NCBI RefSeq assembly: GCF_004349055.1
Contig: NZ_SMKX01000049.1
Location: 1-51,988 of the forward strand
Length of the DNA stretch: 51,988 nucleotides
Direction of reading: 5' to 3'
DNA from: Kribbella antibiotica
GTDB lineage: Bacteria > Actinomycetota > Actinomycetes > Propionibacteriales > Kribbellaceae
Shown here: positions 29,671 to 37,255 of the stretch, piece after piece
Layout of the letters: the number at the start of each line of letters is the position of its first letter
Numbering within the stretch: position 1 is the first letter of the stretch
The notes under the pieces: generated by a model
Told to the model about the DNA's origin: nothing
The model's database searches: none
The model's input: the letters and a program-made list of their open reading frames with translations, nothing else
Made by a program: the position numbers and the translations under genes

Positions 29671-30611
29671 GCGTCGTGGGAACCCTGCTTCGGCCGGTCT
29701 TCGAGGTCACTCCGACCGACGTCCCGGTCCTGACCAGTGCAGACGGTCCGACCACCGAGCGGCTCAGCAAGGTCGTGTTCACCGTCACCGAATGCTGCGA
29801 GCTGAGCCTGGTGACCCGGCGCGACAAGCTGGCGGCCAAGCTCGACGCGTATCCCGAGGAACTGCTCGGGTTCGCCTATGAGGGCGCGGGGGTCGGGCTG
29901 GCCGCACTCGACGACCTGCTGCGGTGGAAGCAGCGCACGCTGGCTTTCGTCGAGGGACCTGCGCGCGACTACATCTTCGCGGTGTACCTGGGCGCCGGTA
30001 TGGGCCTTGCCCGGTTGCACCGCAATCCGGAGCCGTTCCGCCGCAAGCTCGACGACCCGGTGATGGGCTGGGCCGTGCTCGACGGGTACGGCTTCCACGA
30101 AGCCTTCTTCGCCTACCGCAAGCACGTGCAGGAGCGGGCCACGCCGCGACACCTCAGCGGCTATGGCCTGCGGGCATTCGACCACGGTGTCGGACGCGGC
30201 CTGTGGTTCGCGACCGGCGCCGATCCCAAGCGGGTGCACGCCACGATCGACGGATTCCCGTCGTACCGGCAGGGTGACCTGTGGGCCGGGATTGGCCTGG
30301 GCTGTGGCTACACCGGTGGTGTTGACGAGCAGGCGCTCGAAACCCTGCGCGCGCTGGCCGGCAGGCATCTGCCGCGGCTGGCCGAGGGGGTCGTCGTCGC
30401 CGCCCGCGCGCGCCATCAGGTCGGCAACCCGGGCGACACCGTCGAGCTCGCCTCGCGCGTGATCTGCGGACTGAACAGCCAGGAAGCCGCCGAGATCGCC
30501 CGGACCGCACTGGACGATCTGCCGACCGACGACATCGAGCCCGCCTACGAAGTCTGGCGGCAGCGCATTCGCTCCCAATTCCCGCATCCGTCCCAGGGGG
30601 ATCACTCATGA
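29667..30611 (+). CDS. DUF1702 family protein, copy 2
   Basis: A 314-residue paralogue starting MSVVGTLLRPVFEV, coupled by ATGA to copy 1. It keeps GFAYEGAGVGLAALDD, VEGPARDYIFAVYLGAG, WAVLDGYGFHEAFF, FDHGVGRGLWF and DLWAGIGLGCGYTGGV. In the fourth block FDQ has become FDH. The region before residue 60 is the most divergent part of the family here. It is followed, with a further ATGA overlap, by the antiporter gene. Function unknown. Confidence 0.75.
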   Translation: MSVVGTLLRPVFEVTPTDVPVLTSADGPTTERLSKVVFTVTECCELSLVTRRDKLAAKLDAYPEELLGFAYEGAGVGLAALDDLLRWKQRTLAFVEGPARDYIFAVYLGAGMGLARLHRNPEPFRRKLDDPVMGWAVLDGYGFHEAFFAYRKHVQERATPRHLSGYGLRAFDHGVGRGLWFATGADPKRVHATIDGFPSYRQGDLWAGIGLGCGYTGGVDEQALETLRALAGRHLPRLAEGVVVAARARHQVGNPGDTVELASRVICGLNSQEAAEIARTALDDLPTDDIEPAYEVWRQRIRSQFPHPSQGDHS

Positions 30612-31939
30612 CGCAATCTCAGATGGCCGTGCACTTCTTCCTTCAGCTCGCGATCATCCTGGCCGCCTGCCGGGTGGTCGGCCTGCTGGCCCGCAGGATC
30701 GGGCAGCCGCAGGTCGTCGGCGAGATGATCGCGGGGGTCCTGCTCGGACCCTCCCTGTTTGGGCTGATCGCGCCGAACTGGCAGCAGGACCTGTTTCCCA
30801 AGGGCCCGTCGATGACGATCCTCTACGCGGCCAGTCAGGTCGGGCTGGTGCTGTACATGTTCCTGATCGGTCTGGACTTCGACACGAGCCTGATCAGACA
30901 CCGGGTGCCGAGCGCGATCTCGATCTCGCTGGCCGGTGTCACCGTGCCGCTGATCCTCGGATCGCTCGTCGCGCTGCTGCTGATCCAGGACGACGGGAAG
31001 TTCTTCGCCGGTGGGGTGAAGCCTTGGCAGGCAATGCTTTTCATGGGCGCGGCCATCGCGATCACCGCGTTCCCGATGCTCGCGCGGATCATCTTCGAAC
31101 GCCGTTTGTCCGGTACGTCGCTCGGCACGCTCGCACTGGCTGCGGGGGCGACCGACGACGCGATCTCGTGGTGCCTGTTCGCCATCGTGATGGCCGTGTT
31201 CAAGCACGACCCGATGATCGCCGTCCTCGCGGTCGGAGGCGGTCTGTTGTACGTGCTCACCGTCCTGACGGTCGGGCGGCGGCTGTTGCAGCGCTTCATC
31301 GGTGACCGAGCAGACCGGCAGGGCACCGTCAGCTCTCCGATGTTCGCCGTGATCCTGATGCTGCTGATGTGTGCGGCCTGGTTCACCGACTTCGTCGGCA
31401 TCTACGCGATCTTCGGTGCCTTCGTCCTCGGCGTGGCGATGCCGCGGGGCATCGTGGCGACCGAGGTCCGGCGCTCGCTGGAACCGGTCGTGACGAACTT
31501 CCTGCTGCCGCTGTTCTTCGTCTTCTCCGGGCTCAACACCCAGATCGGACTGGTCAACAGCGTGGGTCTGCTGGCGCTTGGCGTGCTGATCCTGGTTGCC
31601 TCCGTGCTCGGAAAGGGCGTCGCCTGCTACTTCGCGGCCCGGCTGAACAAGGAACCGAAACGCGAGGCGCTCGCGATCGGGAGCCTGATGAACGCCCGCG
31701 GCCTGATGGAGCTGATCCTGCTGAACATCGGGTTGCAGGCCGGCCTGATCACGCCGACCCTGTTTACCCTCCTGGTGATGATGGCGATCGTCACGACGCT
31801 GATGGCCTCGCCGCTGTTCCAGCACTTCTACGGCCGGTTCCGCAAGCTGCCCGAGCCGGAGACCACAGCTCCCGTTGTGGTTGCCAATAGCAACGGTGCG
31901 GTTGATCTGACGCCGGCGGTCAGGGGAGCGGAACGATGA
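30608..31939 (+). CDS. CPA2-family cation/proton antiporter
   Basis: A 443-residue membrane protein of the Na+/H+ exchanger superfamily (KefB/NapA type) with about twelve hydrophobic segments. The N-terminal LARRIGQPQVVGEMIAGVLLGP motif, the LGLDFD-like segment LIGLDFDTSL and the GATDDAISW helix with the paired acidic residues (ATDDA) needed for ion exchange are present. There is no cytoplasmic nucleotide-binding TrkA domain. It is placed between two DUF1702 pairs and coupled on both sides by ATGA overlaps, which is unusual for housekeeping antiporters. It may balance ions during export or protect against an ionophoric product; both are inference. Confidence 0.85.
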   Translation: MTQSQMAVHFFLQLAIILAACRVVGLLARRIGQPQVVGEMIAGVLLGPSLFGLIAPNWQQDLFPKGPSMTILYAASQVGLVLYMFLIGLDFDTSLIRHRVPSAISISLAGVTVPLILGSLVALLLIQDDGKFFAGGVKPWQAMLFMGAAIAITAFPMLARIIFERRLSGTSLGTLALAAGATDDAISWCLFAIVMAVFKHDPMIAVLAVGGGLLYVLTVLTVGRRLLQRFIGDRADRQGTVSSPMFAVILMLLMCAAWFTDFVGIYAIFGAFVLGVAMPRGIVATEVRRSLEPVVTNFLLPLFFVFSGLNTQIGLVNSVGLLALGVLILVASVLGKGVACYFAARLNKEPKREALAIGSLMNARGLMELILLNIGLQAGLITPTLFTLLVMMAIVTTLMASPLFQHFYGRFRKLPEPETTAPVVVANSNGAVDLTPAVRGAER

Positions 31940-32925
31940 GACTGCCACTCGGAAAGCTGCTCAAGCCGGTCTTCCCGCTGTCCGCCGAGGCCTTCCCCAA
32001 GATGGCCGCCGAGCGGTTCGGCGCCCAGGAGGACATGGACAAGACCTGGCTCACCTTCGAGCCGGTCGCCCGCACCCTGGTCGACACCTTCTACACGACC
32101 CTCGACGATCCGCGGCACAGCGTGCTCGTGCCGCACCTGGAGTCGATCGAACCCGAGCTCCGCGGAATCGCCTATGAGGGCGCCGGGATGGGCCTGATGC
32201 TGCTCGACAGCCTGTTCCCGAACAAGAAGCGGCTGCCGGAATTCATCCACGGCCCAGGTGCATCGTACCGGTGTTTGATCTACATCGGCGCGGGGCTGGT
32301 GCTGCCGCGGGTGCCGATCAGCCCGAAGCGGTTCCTCGCGCAGCAGGATCCGTTGCTGCGCTGGCTGGTGATGGATGGGTACGGGTTCTATCAGAGCTTC
32401 TTCGCCTGGCAGGAGACCGTCGAGAAGCACCAGGTGCCGAGGTCGGTCCGGGGCTACGCCAAGCGCGGCTTCGATCAAGGTGTCGGCCGTAGCCTGTGGT
32501 TCTCGACCGGTGCGAACGTCGAGCGGATCATTGCCACGATCAACGGTTTCCCGGCCGACCGGCAGGGCGACATCTGGAGTGGCATCGGCCTGGCCTGTGC
32601 GTACGCCGCCGGGGTGATGGACCGCGGTGCCATCGAGACCCTCTTCGAGGCCGCCGGCCGGCACCGGTCCAGCCTGGCGGTCGGAAGCGCGATTGCGTCG
32701 ATCTTCCGCGAGCAGTCCGGTCAGAATGCCAAACACACCGACCTTGCGTGCGACGTCATCTGGGGCGAGGACGCCAACGCGGTCGCGGTGATTGCTCATC
32801 AGGCCGGCCTCGGTCTTACCCACGACGGCCCGGAGCCGGCGTACGAAGTGTGGCGCCAGAACATCGGCAAGGTCTGGACCCGTACGCCGGTCGTCCGGCC
32901 CACCGTGACGGAGGTCGGAGCATGA
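31936..32925 (+). CDS. DUF1702 family protein, copy 3
   Basis: A 329-residue paralogue (MRLPLGKLLKPVFPL). It has RGIAYEGAGMGLMLLD, IHGPGASYRCLIYIGAG, WLVMDGYGFYQSFF, FDQGVGRSLWF and DIWSGIGLACAYAAGV. In the third block the usual GFHE is GFYQ, so the His and Glu conserved in the other three copies are absent. If those residues are catalytic, this copy may be structural or use a different substrate. The ATGA overlap with the antiporter stop keeps it in the operon. Confidence 0.75.
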   Translation: MRLPLGKLLKPVFPLSAEAFPKMAAERFGAQEDMDKTWLTFEPVARTLVDTFYTTLDDPRHSVLVPHLESIEPELRGIAYEGAGMGLMLLDSLFPNKKRLPEFIHGPGASYRCLIYIGAGLVLPRVPISPKRFLAQQDPLLRWLVMDGYGFYQSFFAWQETVEKHQVPRSVRGYAKRGFDQGVGRSLWFSTGANVERIIATINGFPADRQGDIWSGIGLACAYAAGVMDRGAIETLFEAAGRHRSSLAVGSAIASIFREQSGQNAKHTDLACDVIWGEDANAVAVIAHQAGLGLTHDGPEPAYEVWRQNIGKVWTRTPVVRPTVTEVGA

Positions 32926-33848
32926 GTGTCATCGGCCAGGCTCGGCGCCGGATGTTCGGGATTCCGTCGGCCAAGGCGGTGTTCTCGCGGCCGGGGTTCG
33001 CGCCCGCAGCCTGGGACCGGTTCGCGCCGGTGGCGATCAACCTGATGGAGGGGTACCACGCGACCCTCGAGGATCCGCGGCTGTCCACACTGCAGAAGCG
33101 GCTCGACGCGGTCGAACCGGAGTTCCAGGGCTTCGCGTATGAGGGCGCCGGGATGGGGCTGGCCGCGCTCGATGCGGTTGCGCCGTGGAAGAACCGGCTC
33201 AAGGCTTTCGTCGACGGGCCGGGGGCGGCTCACATCTATCCGATCTATGTTGGCGTCGGGCTTGCCTACGCCCGACTTCGCCGTACGCCGGAAGCCAACC
33301 TCGCGGGCCTGGATCCGTTGCTGGGTTGGGTTACTGCCGACGGGTACGGCTTCCACGAGGCGTTCTTCCGGCGGAGTCGCTTCGTCGATCAGCACGAGGT
33401 GCCGATCCGGTTGTCGCACTACGGACGGCGGTTCTTCGACCAGGGGATCGGCCGGGCGCTGTGGTTCTCCAGCGGTGCCTCGGTGGACCGGGTGGTCCAG
33501 CAGATCGGGGGATTCCCGGTCGCCCGGCACGCCGACTTGTGGAGCGGTGTCGGCCTTGCATCGGCGTACGGCGGGGGTGCGGACCCGGAGGAGCTGCGGT
33601 CGTTGCTGGCCCGGATGCGGCTGTTCCAGCCGCAGCTTGCTCGCGGCGCCGCAACCGCGGCGTGGGGCCGTGAACACGCAGGTAACCAGGCAGCGCATAC
33701 CGACCTGGCTTGTCAGATCTACTGCGGCCGCAGCGGTCGGGAGGCGTCCGCCGCCCTGGAGGAAGCCGCCCGCAACCTGCCCGTGGTGAGTGTCGAACCG
33801 GTCTACGAGATCTGGCGCCGCCGGACGGAACAAAGCCTCGCCGCCTAG
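32922..33848 (+). CDS. DUF1702 family protein, copy 4
   Basis: A 308-residue paralogue (MSVIGQARRRMFGI). Blocks are FQGFAYEGAGMGLAALD, VDGPGAAHIYPIYVGVG, WVTADGYGFHEAFF, FDQGIGRALWF and DLWSGVGLASAYGGG. ATG at 32922 overlaps the copy 3 stop. The start resembles that of copy 1 (both have an RR-rich first 15 residues with a short hydrophobic stretch MFGI or MGVP). A 31-nt gap follows before the FAD oxidoreductase, the first gap since the synthase. Confidence 0.75.
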   Translation: MSVIGQARRRMFGIPSAKAVFSRPGFAPAAWDRFAPVAINLMEGYHATLEDPRLSTLQKRLDAVEPEFQGFAYEGAGMGLAALDAVAPWKNRLKAFVDGPGAAHIYPIYVGVGLAYARLRRTPEANLAGLDPLLGWVTADGYGFHEAFFRRSRFVDQHEVPIRLSHYGRRFFDQGIGRALWFSSGASVDRVVQQIGGFPVARHADLWSGVGLASAYGGGADPEELRSLLARMRLFQPQLARGAATAAWGREHAGNQAAHTDLACQIYCGRSGREASAALEEAARNLPVVSVEPVYEIWRRRTEQSLAA

Positions 33849-33879
33849 CTCGACCGCCGCCTTAACGAAAGGAACCGAC

Positions 33880-35124
33880 GTGTACGACGCGATCGTGATC
33901 GGTGCCCGGGTTGCCGGCGCCCCGACCGCAATGCTGCTGGCCAAGAAGGGGTACCGGGTGCTGTTGCTCGACCGGGCCACCTTCCCGAGCGACACCGTCT
34001 CGACCCACATGATCACCGTCGAAGGCAGCGCGTACCTGAAGCGCTGGGGCATGATCGGGCAGATCGAGGCCTCCGGCTGCCCGCCGGTGCGCAACATCGT
34101 GCTGGACGTGGATTTCCCGCGCTACGGGCACTTCACGCTGACTGGCTTCCCGTACCCCGACGAGGACGGGTTCGGCGCCATCTACGCTCCCAAGCGGACG
34201 GTGCTCGACAAGCTGCTCGTCGATGCGGCCGCAGCGGCCGGGGTCGTCGTACGGCAGGGCTTCTCGGTTCGTGAGGTGCTCACCGACGGGGACCGGGTGA
34301 TCGGCGTCCGGGGGCGTGGTCCCAGCGGGATCACCGTCACCGAGCACGCAAAGATCGTGATCGGTGCCGACGGCCTGCGGTCGGTCGTCGCCGAGACCGT
34401 GCAGGCGCCGGAGTACTTCGTCGTACCGCCGAAGGCCTTCGGGTACTACACGTACTGGGAGAACGTCGAGCTGGCCGGGCTGGAGTTCTACACCCGGCCC
34501 GGGTCCACCGTGATCGCCTTTCCGACCCACGGCAACGAAGCCGCGGTGTTCATCGAGCGGCCCGAGCGGGACTTCGCCGACTTCAAGACCGACGTCCAGG
34601 CCAGTTACCTCGCGACGGTGAACAAGATCGCGCCGGATCTCGGCAGCCGGATCGCAGGCGGACGGTTGGTACAGAAGCTGAAGGGAGCGGGCAGCCGGCC
34701 GAACTTCTTCCGGCGGCCGTACGGTCCCGGCTGGGCGCTGGTCGGCGATGCAGGTGTCCACAAGGACCCGATCACCGCGCAGGGGATCACCGACGCGTTC
34801 CGCGACGCCGATCTGCTCGCGGAGGCGATCGACGCCGGCTTCTCCGGGCGCAAGCCGATCGAGACGGCGATGCGTAGCTATGAGTACAAGCGCAACCAGG
34901 CGCTCAAGCCGCTCTACGACTTCATCGTCGACCATGCCGCGATGGATCCGTTCGAGGACGGCTTCCAGGACGTGCTGAACGCGATGCGCGGCAACCAGGA
35001 CGCCATCAACCAGTTCTTCGGCGTCATCCAGAACACCGTCCCCTGGGAGGAGTTCTTCACGCCGTCGAACCTGTCGCAGCTGATGGGCCTGACCGAGGAG
35101 ATCGAATTGGCGGAGGCAGTCTGA
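33880..35124 (+). CDS. FAD-dependent oxidoreductase (geranylgeranyl-reductase/PHBH-type)
   Basis: A 414-residue flavoprotein. The N-terminal FAD site is VIGARVAGAPTAMLLAKKGY, then DRATFPSDTVSTH; a second FAD contact is GDAGVHKDPITAQGITDA near residue 290. This pattern occurs in a group of actinobacterial oxidoreductases related to p-hydroxybenzoate hydroxylase and geranylgeranyl reductase. GTG at 33880 (YDAIVIG) is preferred because AAAGGA lies 6 nt before it; the frame continues upstream into the previous gene. The stop and the ferredoxin start overlap as TGATG, suggesting the ferredoxin feeds it electrons. It probably hydroxylates, epoxidises or reduces the polyketide. Confidence 0.8.
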   Translation: MYDAIVIGARVAGAPTAMLLAKKGYRVLLLDRATFPSDTVSTHMITVEGSAYLKRWGMIGQIEASGCPPVRNIVLDVDFPRYGHFTLTGFPYPDEDGFGAIYAPKRTVLDKLLVDAAAAAGVVVRQGFSVREVLTDGDRVIGVRGRGPSGITVTEHAKIVIGADGLRSVVAETVQAPEYFVVPPKAFGYYTYWENVELAGLEFYTRPGSTVIAFPTHGNEAAVFIERPERDFADFKTDVQASYLATVNKIAPDLGSRIAGGRLVQKLKGAGSRPNFFRRPYGPGWALVGDAGVHKDPITAQGITDAFRDADLLAEAIDAGFSGRKPIETAMRSYEYKRNQALKPLYDFIVDHAAMDPFEDGFQDVLNAMRGNQDAINQFFGVIQNTVPWEEFFTPSNLSQLMGLTEEIELAEAV

Positions 35125-35408
35125 TGACCTATGTGATCACGCAAGCGTGTATCGGGAGCAAGGACACCGCGTGCTGGGACGCCTGCCCGGCCGACGCCAT
35201 CCACCCCAGCCCGAACAAGTCCGAGTTCGCCGACCACGAGCAGATGTACATCGACCCGACCGAGTGCATCGACTGCGGGGCCTGCGAGCCGGCCTGCCCG
35301 GTCGAGGCGATCTACCCCGAGGACGAGGTCCCGGACGAGTGGGCGGACGCGACCGCCGTGAACGCCGACTTCTTCGCGAGCCCGGCCTGTAACACCGCGT
35401 CGAACTAA
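35124..35408 (+). CDS. 7Fe-type ferredoxin
   Basis: A 94-residue bacterial ferredoxin. The first cluster site is C-x7-C-x3-CP (CIGSKDTACWDACP), which matches 3Fe-4S or 7Fe ferredoxins of actinobacteria. The second is the full C-x2-C-x2-C-x3-CP (CIDCGACEPACP) of a 4Fe-4S cluster. The chain is acidic and soluble. Coupled by a one-base overlap to the FAD oxidoreductase, it is probably its electron carrier; a cytochrome P450 partner is not seen in the window. It is the last gene of the continuous overlap chain that began at 17120. Confidence 0.9.
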   Translation: MTYVITQACIGSKDTACWDACPADAIHPSPNKSEFADHEQMYIDPTECIDCGACEPACPVEAIYPEDEVPDEWADATAVNADFFASPACNTASN

Positions 35409-35455
35409 CTTTCACGCCGAGTAAGCCAGCCGGAAGTCACCGGTCCTACCGTCAT

Positions 35456-35493
35456 CCTCAGGGCCCCGTGTGTGCCCTGAGGTCGTGACGACC
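35456..35493 (+). promoter_or_regulatory. hairpins between ferredoxin and SCP2-like genes
   Basis: CCTCAGGGC (35456-35464) pairs with GCCCTGAGG (35474-35482). GGTCG and CGACC (35481-35493) then make a second small stem. They lie just before the GGAGGAAGGAAA ribosome site. A terminator or attenuator for the operon upstream is likely; no U-tract follows. Confidence 0.45.
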
Positions 35494-35513
35494 TGGAGGA
35501 AGGAAACAAGGCC

Positions 35514-35843
35514 ATGACCATGACCGTCGGAGAACTCTTCGAGGCCCTCTCGACCCGGTTCGACAGCGATGCCGCTGCCGGTCTGAACCGGACGCTGCAA
35601 TGGAAGATCACCGATGAGGACCCGGGAGTCTGGGCCTTCGAGATGGCCGACGGCCAGGGCCGCCTCATCCCGGGCGGCGTCGACGCCCCCGACACCACCT
35701 TCACCACCACCGGCGCGACCTGGATGGCGATCGCCGAGGGCCGCCAAGACGCCATGCGGGCGTTCATGACCGGGAAGCTGAAGGTCAAGGGGGACATGAT
35801 GCTCGCGATGAAAGTGCCGAAGCTCTTCCGGACCGGTTTCTGA
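35514..35843 (+). CDS. SCP2/sterol-carrier-like protein
   Basis: A 109-residue small lipid-binding fold. Evidence is the pattern VGELFEALSTRF, then WKITDEDPGVWAFEM, TTTGATWMAIAEGR and the end FMTGKLKVKGDMMLAMKVPKLF, a recognised SCP2 C-terminal motif (GKLKxxGDxxLAxKL). It probably holds or presents a hydrophobic intermediate of the polyketide pathway rather than a sterol; that is inference from location. AGGAAGGAAA is placed upstream. The methyltransferase gene follows after 28 nt. Confidence 0.8.
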   Translation: MTMTVGELFEALSTRFDSDAAAGLNRTLQWKITDEDPGVWAFEMADGQGRLIPGGVDAPDTTFTTTGATWMAIAEGRQDAMRAFMTGKLKVKGDMMLAMKVPKLFRTGF

Positions 35844-35871
35844 CGGCGACGACCCAGAGGAGCTGAGCACC

Positions 35872-36654
35872 ATGGCACAGTTGACCGAAGCCACGACAGA
35901 CCCCGAGAAGGCCCGCCTCGAGCGGATCGCCGAACTCACCGACCCGGCCACCATCCGCTACCTCGAGACGATCGGGGTGAAGGAGGGCTGGACCTGCGCC
36001 GAAGTCGGCGCCGGAGCCGGCTCGATCGCCCGCTGGCTGTCGAACCGGGTGGGCCATTTCGGCAAGGTTCATGCCATCGACATCGACCCGGGGATGATGG
36101 ACGGGATCACCGCGCCGAACCTCGAGGTGCGCGACCAGGACATCTCCGAGACCCCGCTCGACGAGGGCACGTACGACCTGGTGCACTGCAAGATCCTGCT
36201 GATGCACCTCGCGGATCGCGAGCGGGTCATCGGCGAGTTCGCCCGGGCCCTCAAGCCGGGCGGCTACCTCCTGGTCGAGGAGGCGGACATCCGCAGTATC
36301 CAGCGGGTCGATCCGCCGTCGCCCCTGCTGACCCGGGCCGCCGCCGCGCTCGAGACGTTCTTCTACTTCGGCGGAGCCGACCCGGGTTACGGAATGAAGC
36401 TGCTCCCGGCAGTACGCCGTACCGGGTTGAAGGTGCTGGGCACCGACTGCCAGCTGACCGCCGTCCAGGCCGGTACGCCGGAGATCGCGACCATCTCGAT
36501 GAGCCTGGCGAAGCTGGCTCCGATGATCGTCACGGCCGGGCTGATGGGCCAGAAGGAGATCGAGGCCGCGTTCGACCAGCTCGAGCAGCCCTCGGACACC
36601 GTCATCTACACGCCGACGACCGTGTCGGTGTGGGCCCAGCGCAGCGACGCCTAG
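35872..36654 (+). CDS. class I SAM-dependent methyltransferase of the cluster
   Basis: A 260-residue methyltransferase with SAM motif CAEVGAGAGSIARWL, HAIDIDPGMM, YDLVHCKILLMHLAD and ALKPGGYLLVEEAD. It resembles the one at 1472-2299. There is no membrane segment. An O- or C-methylation of the polyketide is the likely role; the target is not predictable. AGAGGAGC precedes the ATG. It lies between the SCP2-like and YciI-like genes on the same strand with short gaps, consistent with a second small operon of the cluster. Confidence 0.8.
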   Translation: MAQLTEATTDPEKARLERIAELTDPATIRYLETIGVKEGWTCAEVGAGAGSIARWLSNRVGHFGKVHAIDIDPGMMDGITAPNLEVRDQDISETPLDEGTYDLVHCKILLMHLADRERVIGEFARALKPGGYLLVEEADIRSIQRVDPPSPLLTRAAAALETFFYFGGADPGYGMKLLPAVRRTGLKVLGTDCQLTAVQAGTPEIATISMSLAKLAPMIVTAGLMGQKEIEAAFDQLEQPSDTVIYTPTTVSVWAQRSDA

Positions 36655-36668
36655 GAAGGACGCAGACC

Positions 36669-37001
36669 ATGCTCTACGTAGTGATCGCGTACGACGGCAC
36701 CGAGCCGGGCACCTTCGAGCGCCGGATGCTGGTCCGCCCGGCCCACATGGCAGGAGGCGAAAAGATGATGCAGGACGGCTCGTTCAAGTTCGGCGGCGGC
36801 ATTCTCGACGGCGCCGGAAAGATGGCCGGCGGCGTCCTGATCGTCGACTTCGAGAGCCGTGCCGAGATCGACGAGTGGCTCGAGAACGAGCCCTACATCC
36901 TGAACAAGGTGTGGAGCCGGGTCGAGGTCCATCCCTTCCTCGTCCCCCCGCAGTTCCGCAGCCTGTTACCCGAACACCGGCCCGAGCCGGTCGCCGGCTA
37001 G
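36669..37001 (+). CDS. YciI-related protein
   Basis: A 110-residue dimeric alpha-beta-barrel-type protein: MLYVVIAYDGTEPG, the conserved RPAHMAG, GGGILDGAGKMAGGVLIVD, then EIDEWLENEPYILNKVWSRVEV. YCII-domain proteins keep a His and an Asp in the active pocket (His in RPAHM, Asp in IVDFES here), and some catalyse halogen- or ester-related hydrolysis. AGGA lies about 9 nt before ATG 36669. A 250-nt leader region with an unusual hairpin separates it from the efflux gene. Confidence 0.75.
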   Translation: MLYVVIAYDGTEPGTFERRMLVRPAHMAGGEKMMQDGSFKFGGGILDGAGKMAGGVLIVDFESRAEIDEWLENEPYILNKVWSRVEVHPFLVPPQFRSLLPEHRPEPVAG

Positions 37002-37164
37002 GGCGTTTCTCTTGGTTCCCCGCCTACTGCGCTGCACTCGGCACGGCACCTCGCCGCACTGGAGGAAAGGCCACGATGGAAAAGCATCGAGGCCTCCCCT
37101 CCAGCACACCGAGCCACCGCACCGAGCACATGCTCGCTACGGCGCGGAACCAAGAGAAACACCC
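37002..37164 (-). repeat. 163-nt giant hairpin, wobble-polarised
   Basis: Nearly the whole segment folds on itself. The outer arms GTTTCTCTTGGTTCC (37006-37020) and GGAACCAAGAGAAAC (37146-37160) are perfect. A long inner stem (37033-37072 with 37091-37130) and a tip CGATG-GAAAAG-CATCG (37074-37089) complete it. In the stem, 12 non-matching positions are A-C oppositions in the plus strand, so they become G-U pairs in the minus-strand RNA; none has the opposite polarity. Four of them form tandem UG/GU pairs. It may be a minus-strand structured RNA or a MITE-like element. The strand is assigned from this bias only. Confidence 0.6.
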
Positions 37165-37255
37165 TGGACCGCCCGCCCGCTGTCCGAACCGTCCCACCAC
37201 TCAGCCCCCACGGACCGTGGGGGCGTCTGCCCCAATCGGAGAGCTCTGGAAATGA
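37076..37255 (+). CDS. 59-residue leader ORF overlapping the efflux-gene start
   Basis: ATG 37076 is preceded by GGAGGAAAGG at 37061-37070, 5 nt away. The frame runs 59 codons to a TGA at 37253-37255, overlapping the ATG of the transporter gene (ATGA). The peptide is basic and rich in Pro, Arg, Thr and Ser (for example PPARCPNRP), with no membrane segment, so it is not an obvious protein. Its ribosome site lies in the left stem of the giant hairpin, paired with GGCCTCCCCTCC, and its start codon is in the tip. It may be a regulatory leader whose translation controls the efflux gene, or simply chance. I cannot assign a function. Confidence 0.4.
   Translation: MEKHRGLPSSTPSHRTEHMLATARNQEKHPGPPARCPNRPTTQPPRTVGASAPIGELWK
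37205..37223 (+). promoter_or_regulatory. GC hairpin before the efflux gene
   Basis: CCCCCAC (37205-37211) pairs with GTGGGGG (37217-37223) around GGACC. It sits about 29 nt before the transporter start and inside the leader ORF. It has no U-tract, so it is more likely an attenuator or translational control stem than a terminator. Confidence 0.4.

Noticed and set aside
37002..37164. tRNA or other known structured RNA in the giant hairpin
   Set aside because: No cloverleaf, CCA or known riboswitch core; it is one long stem. I found no tRNA or rRNA elsewhere in the window either.
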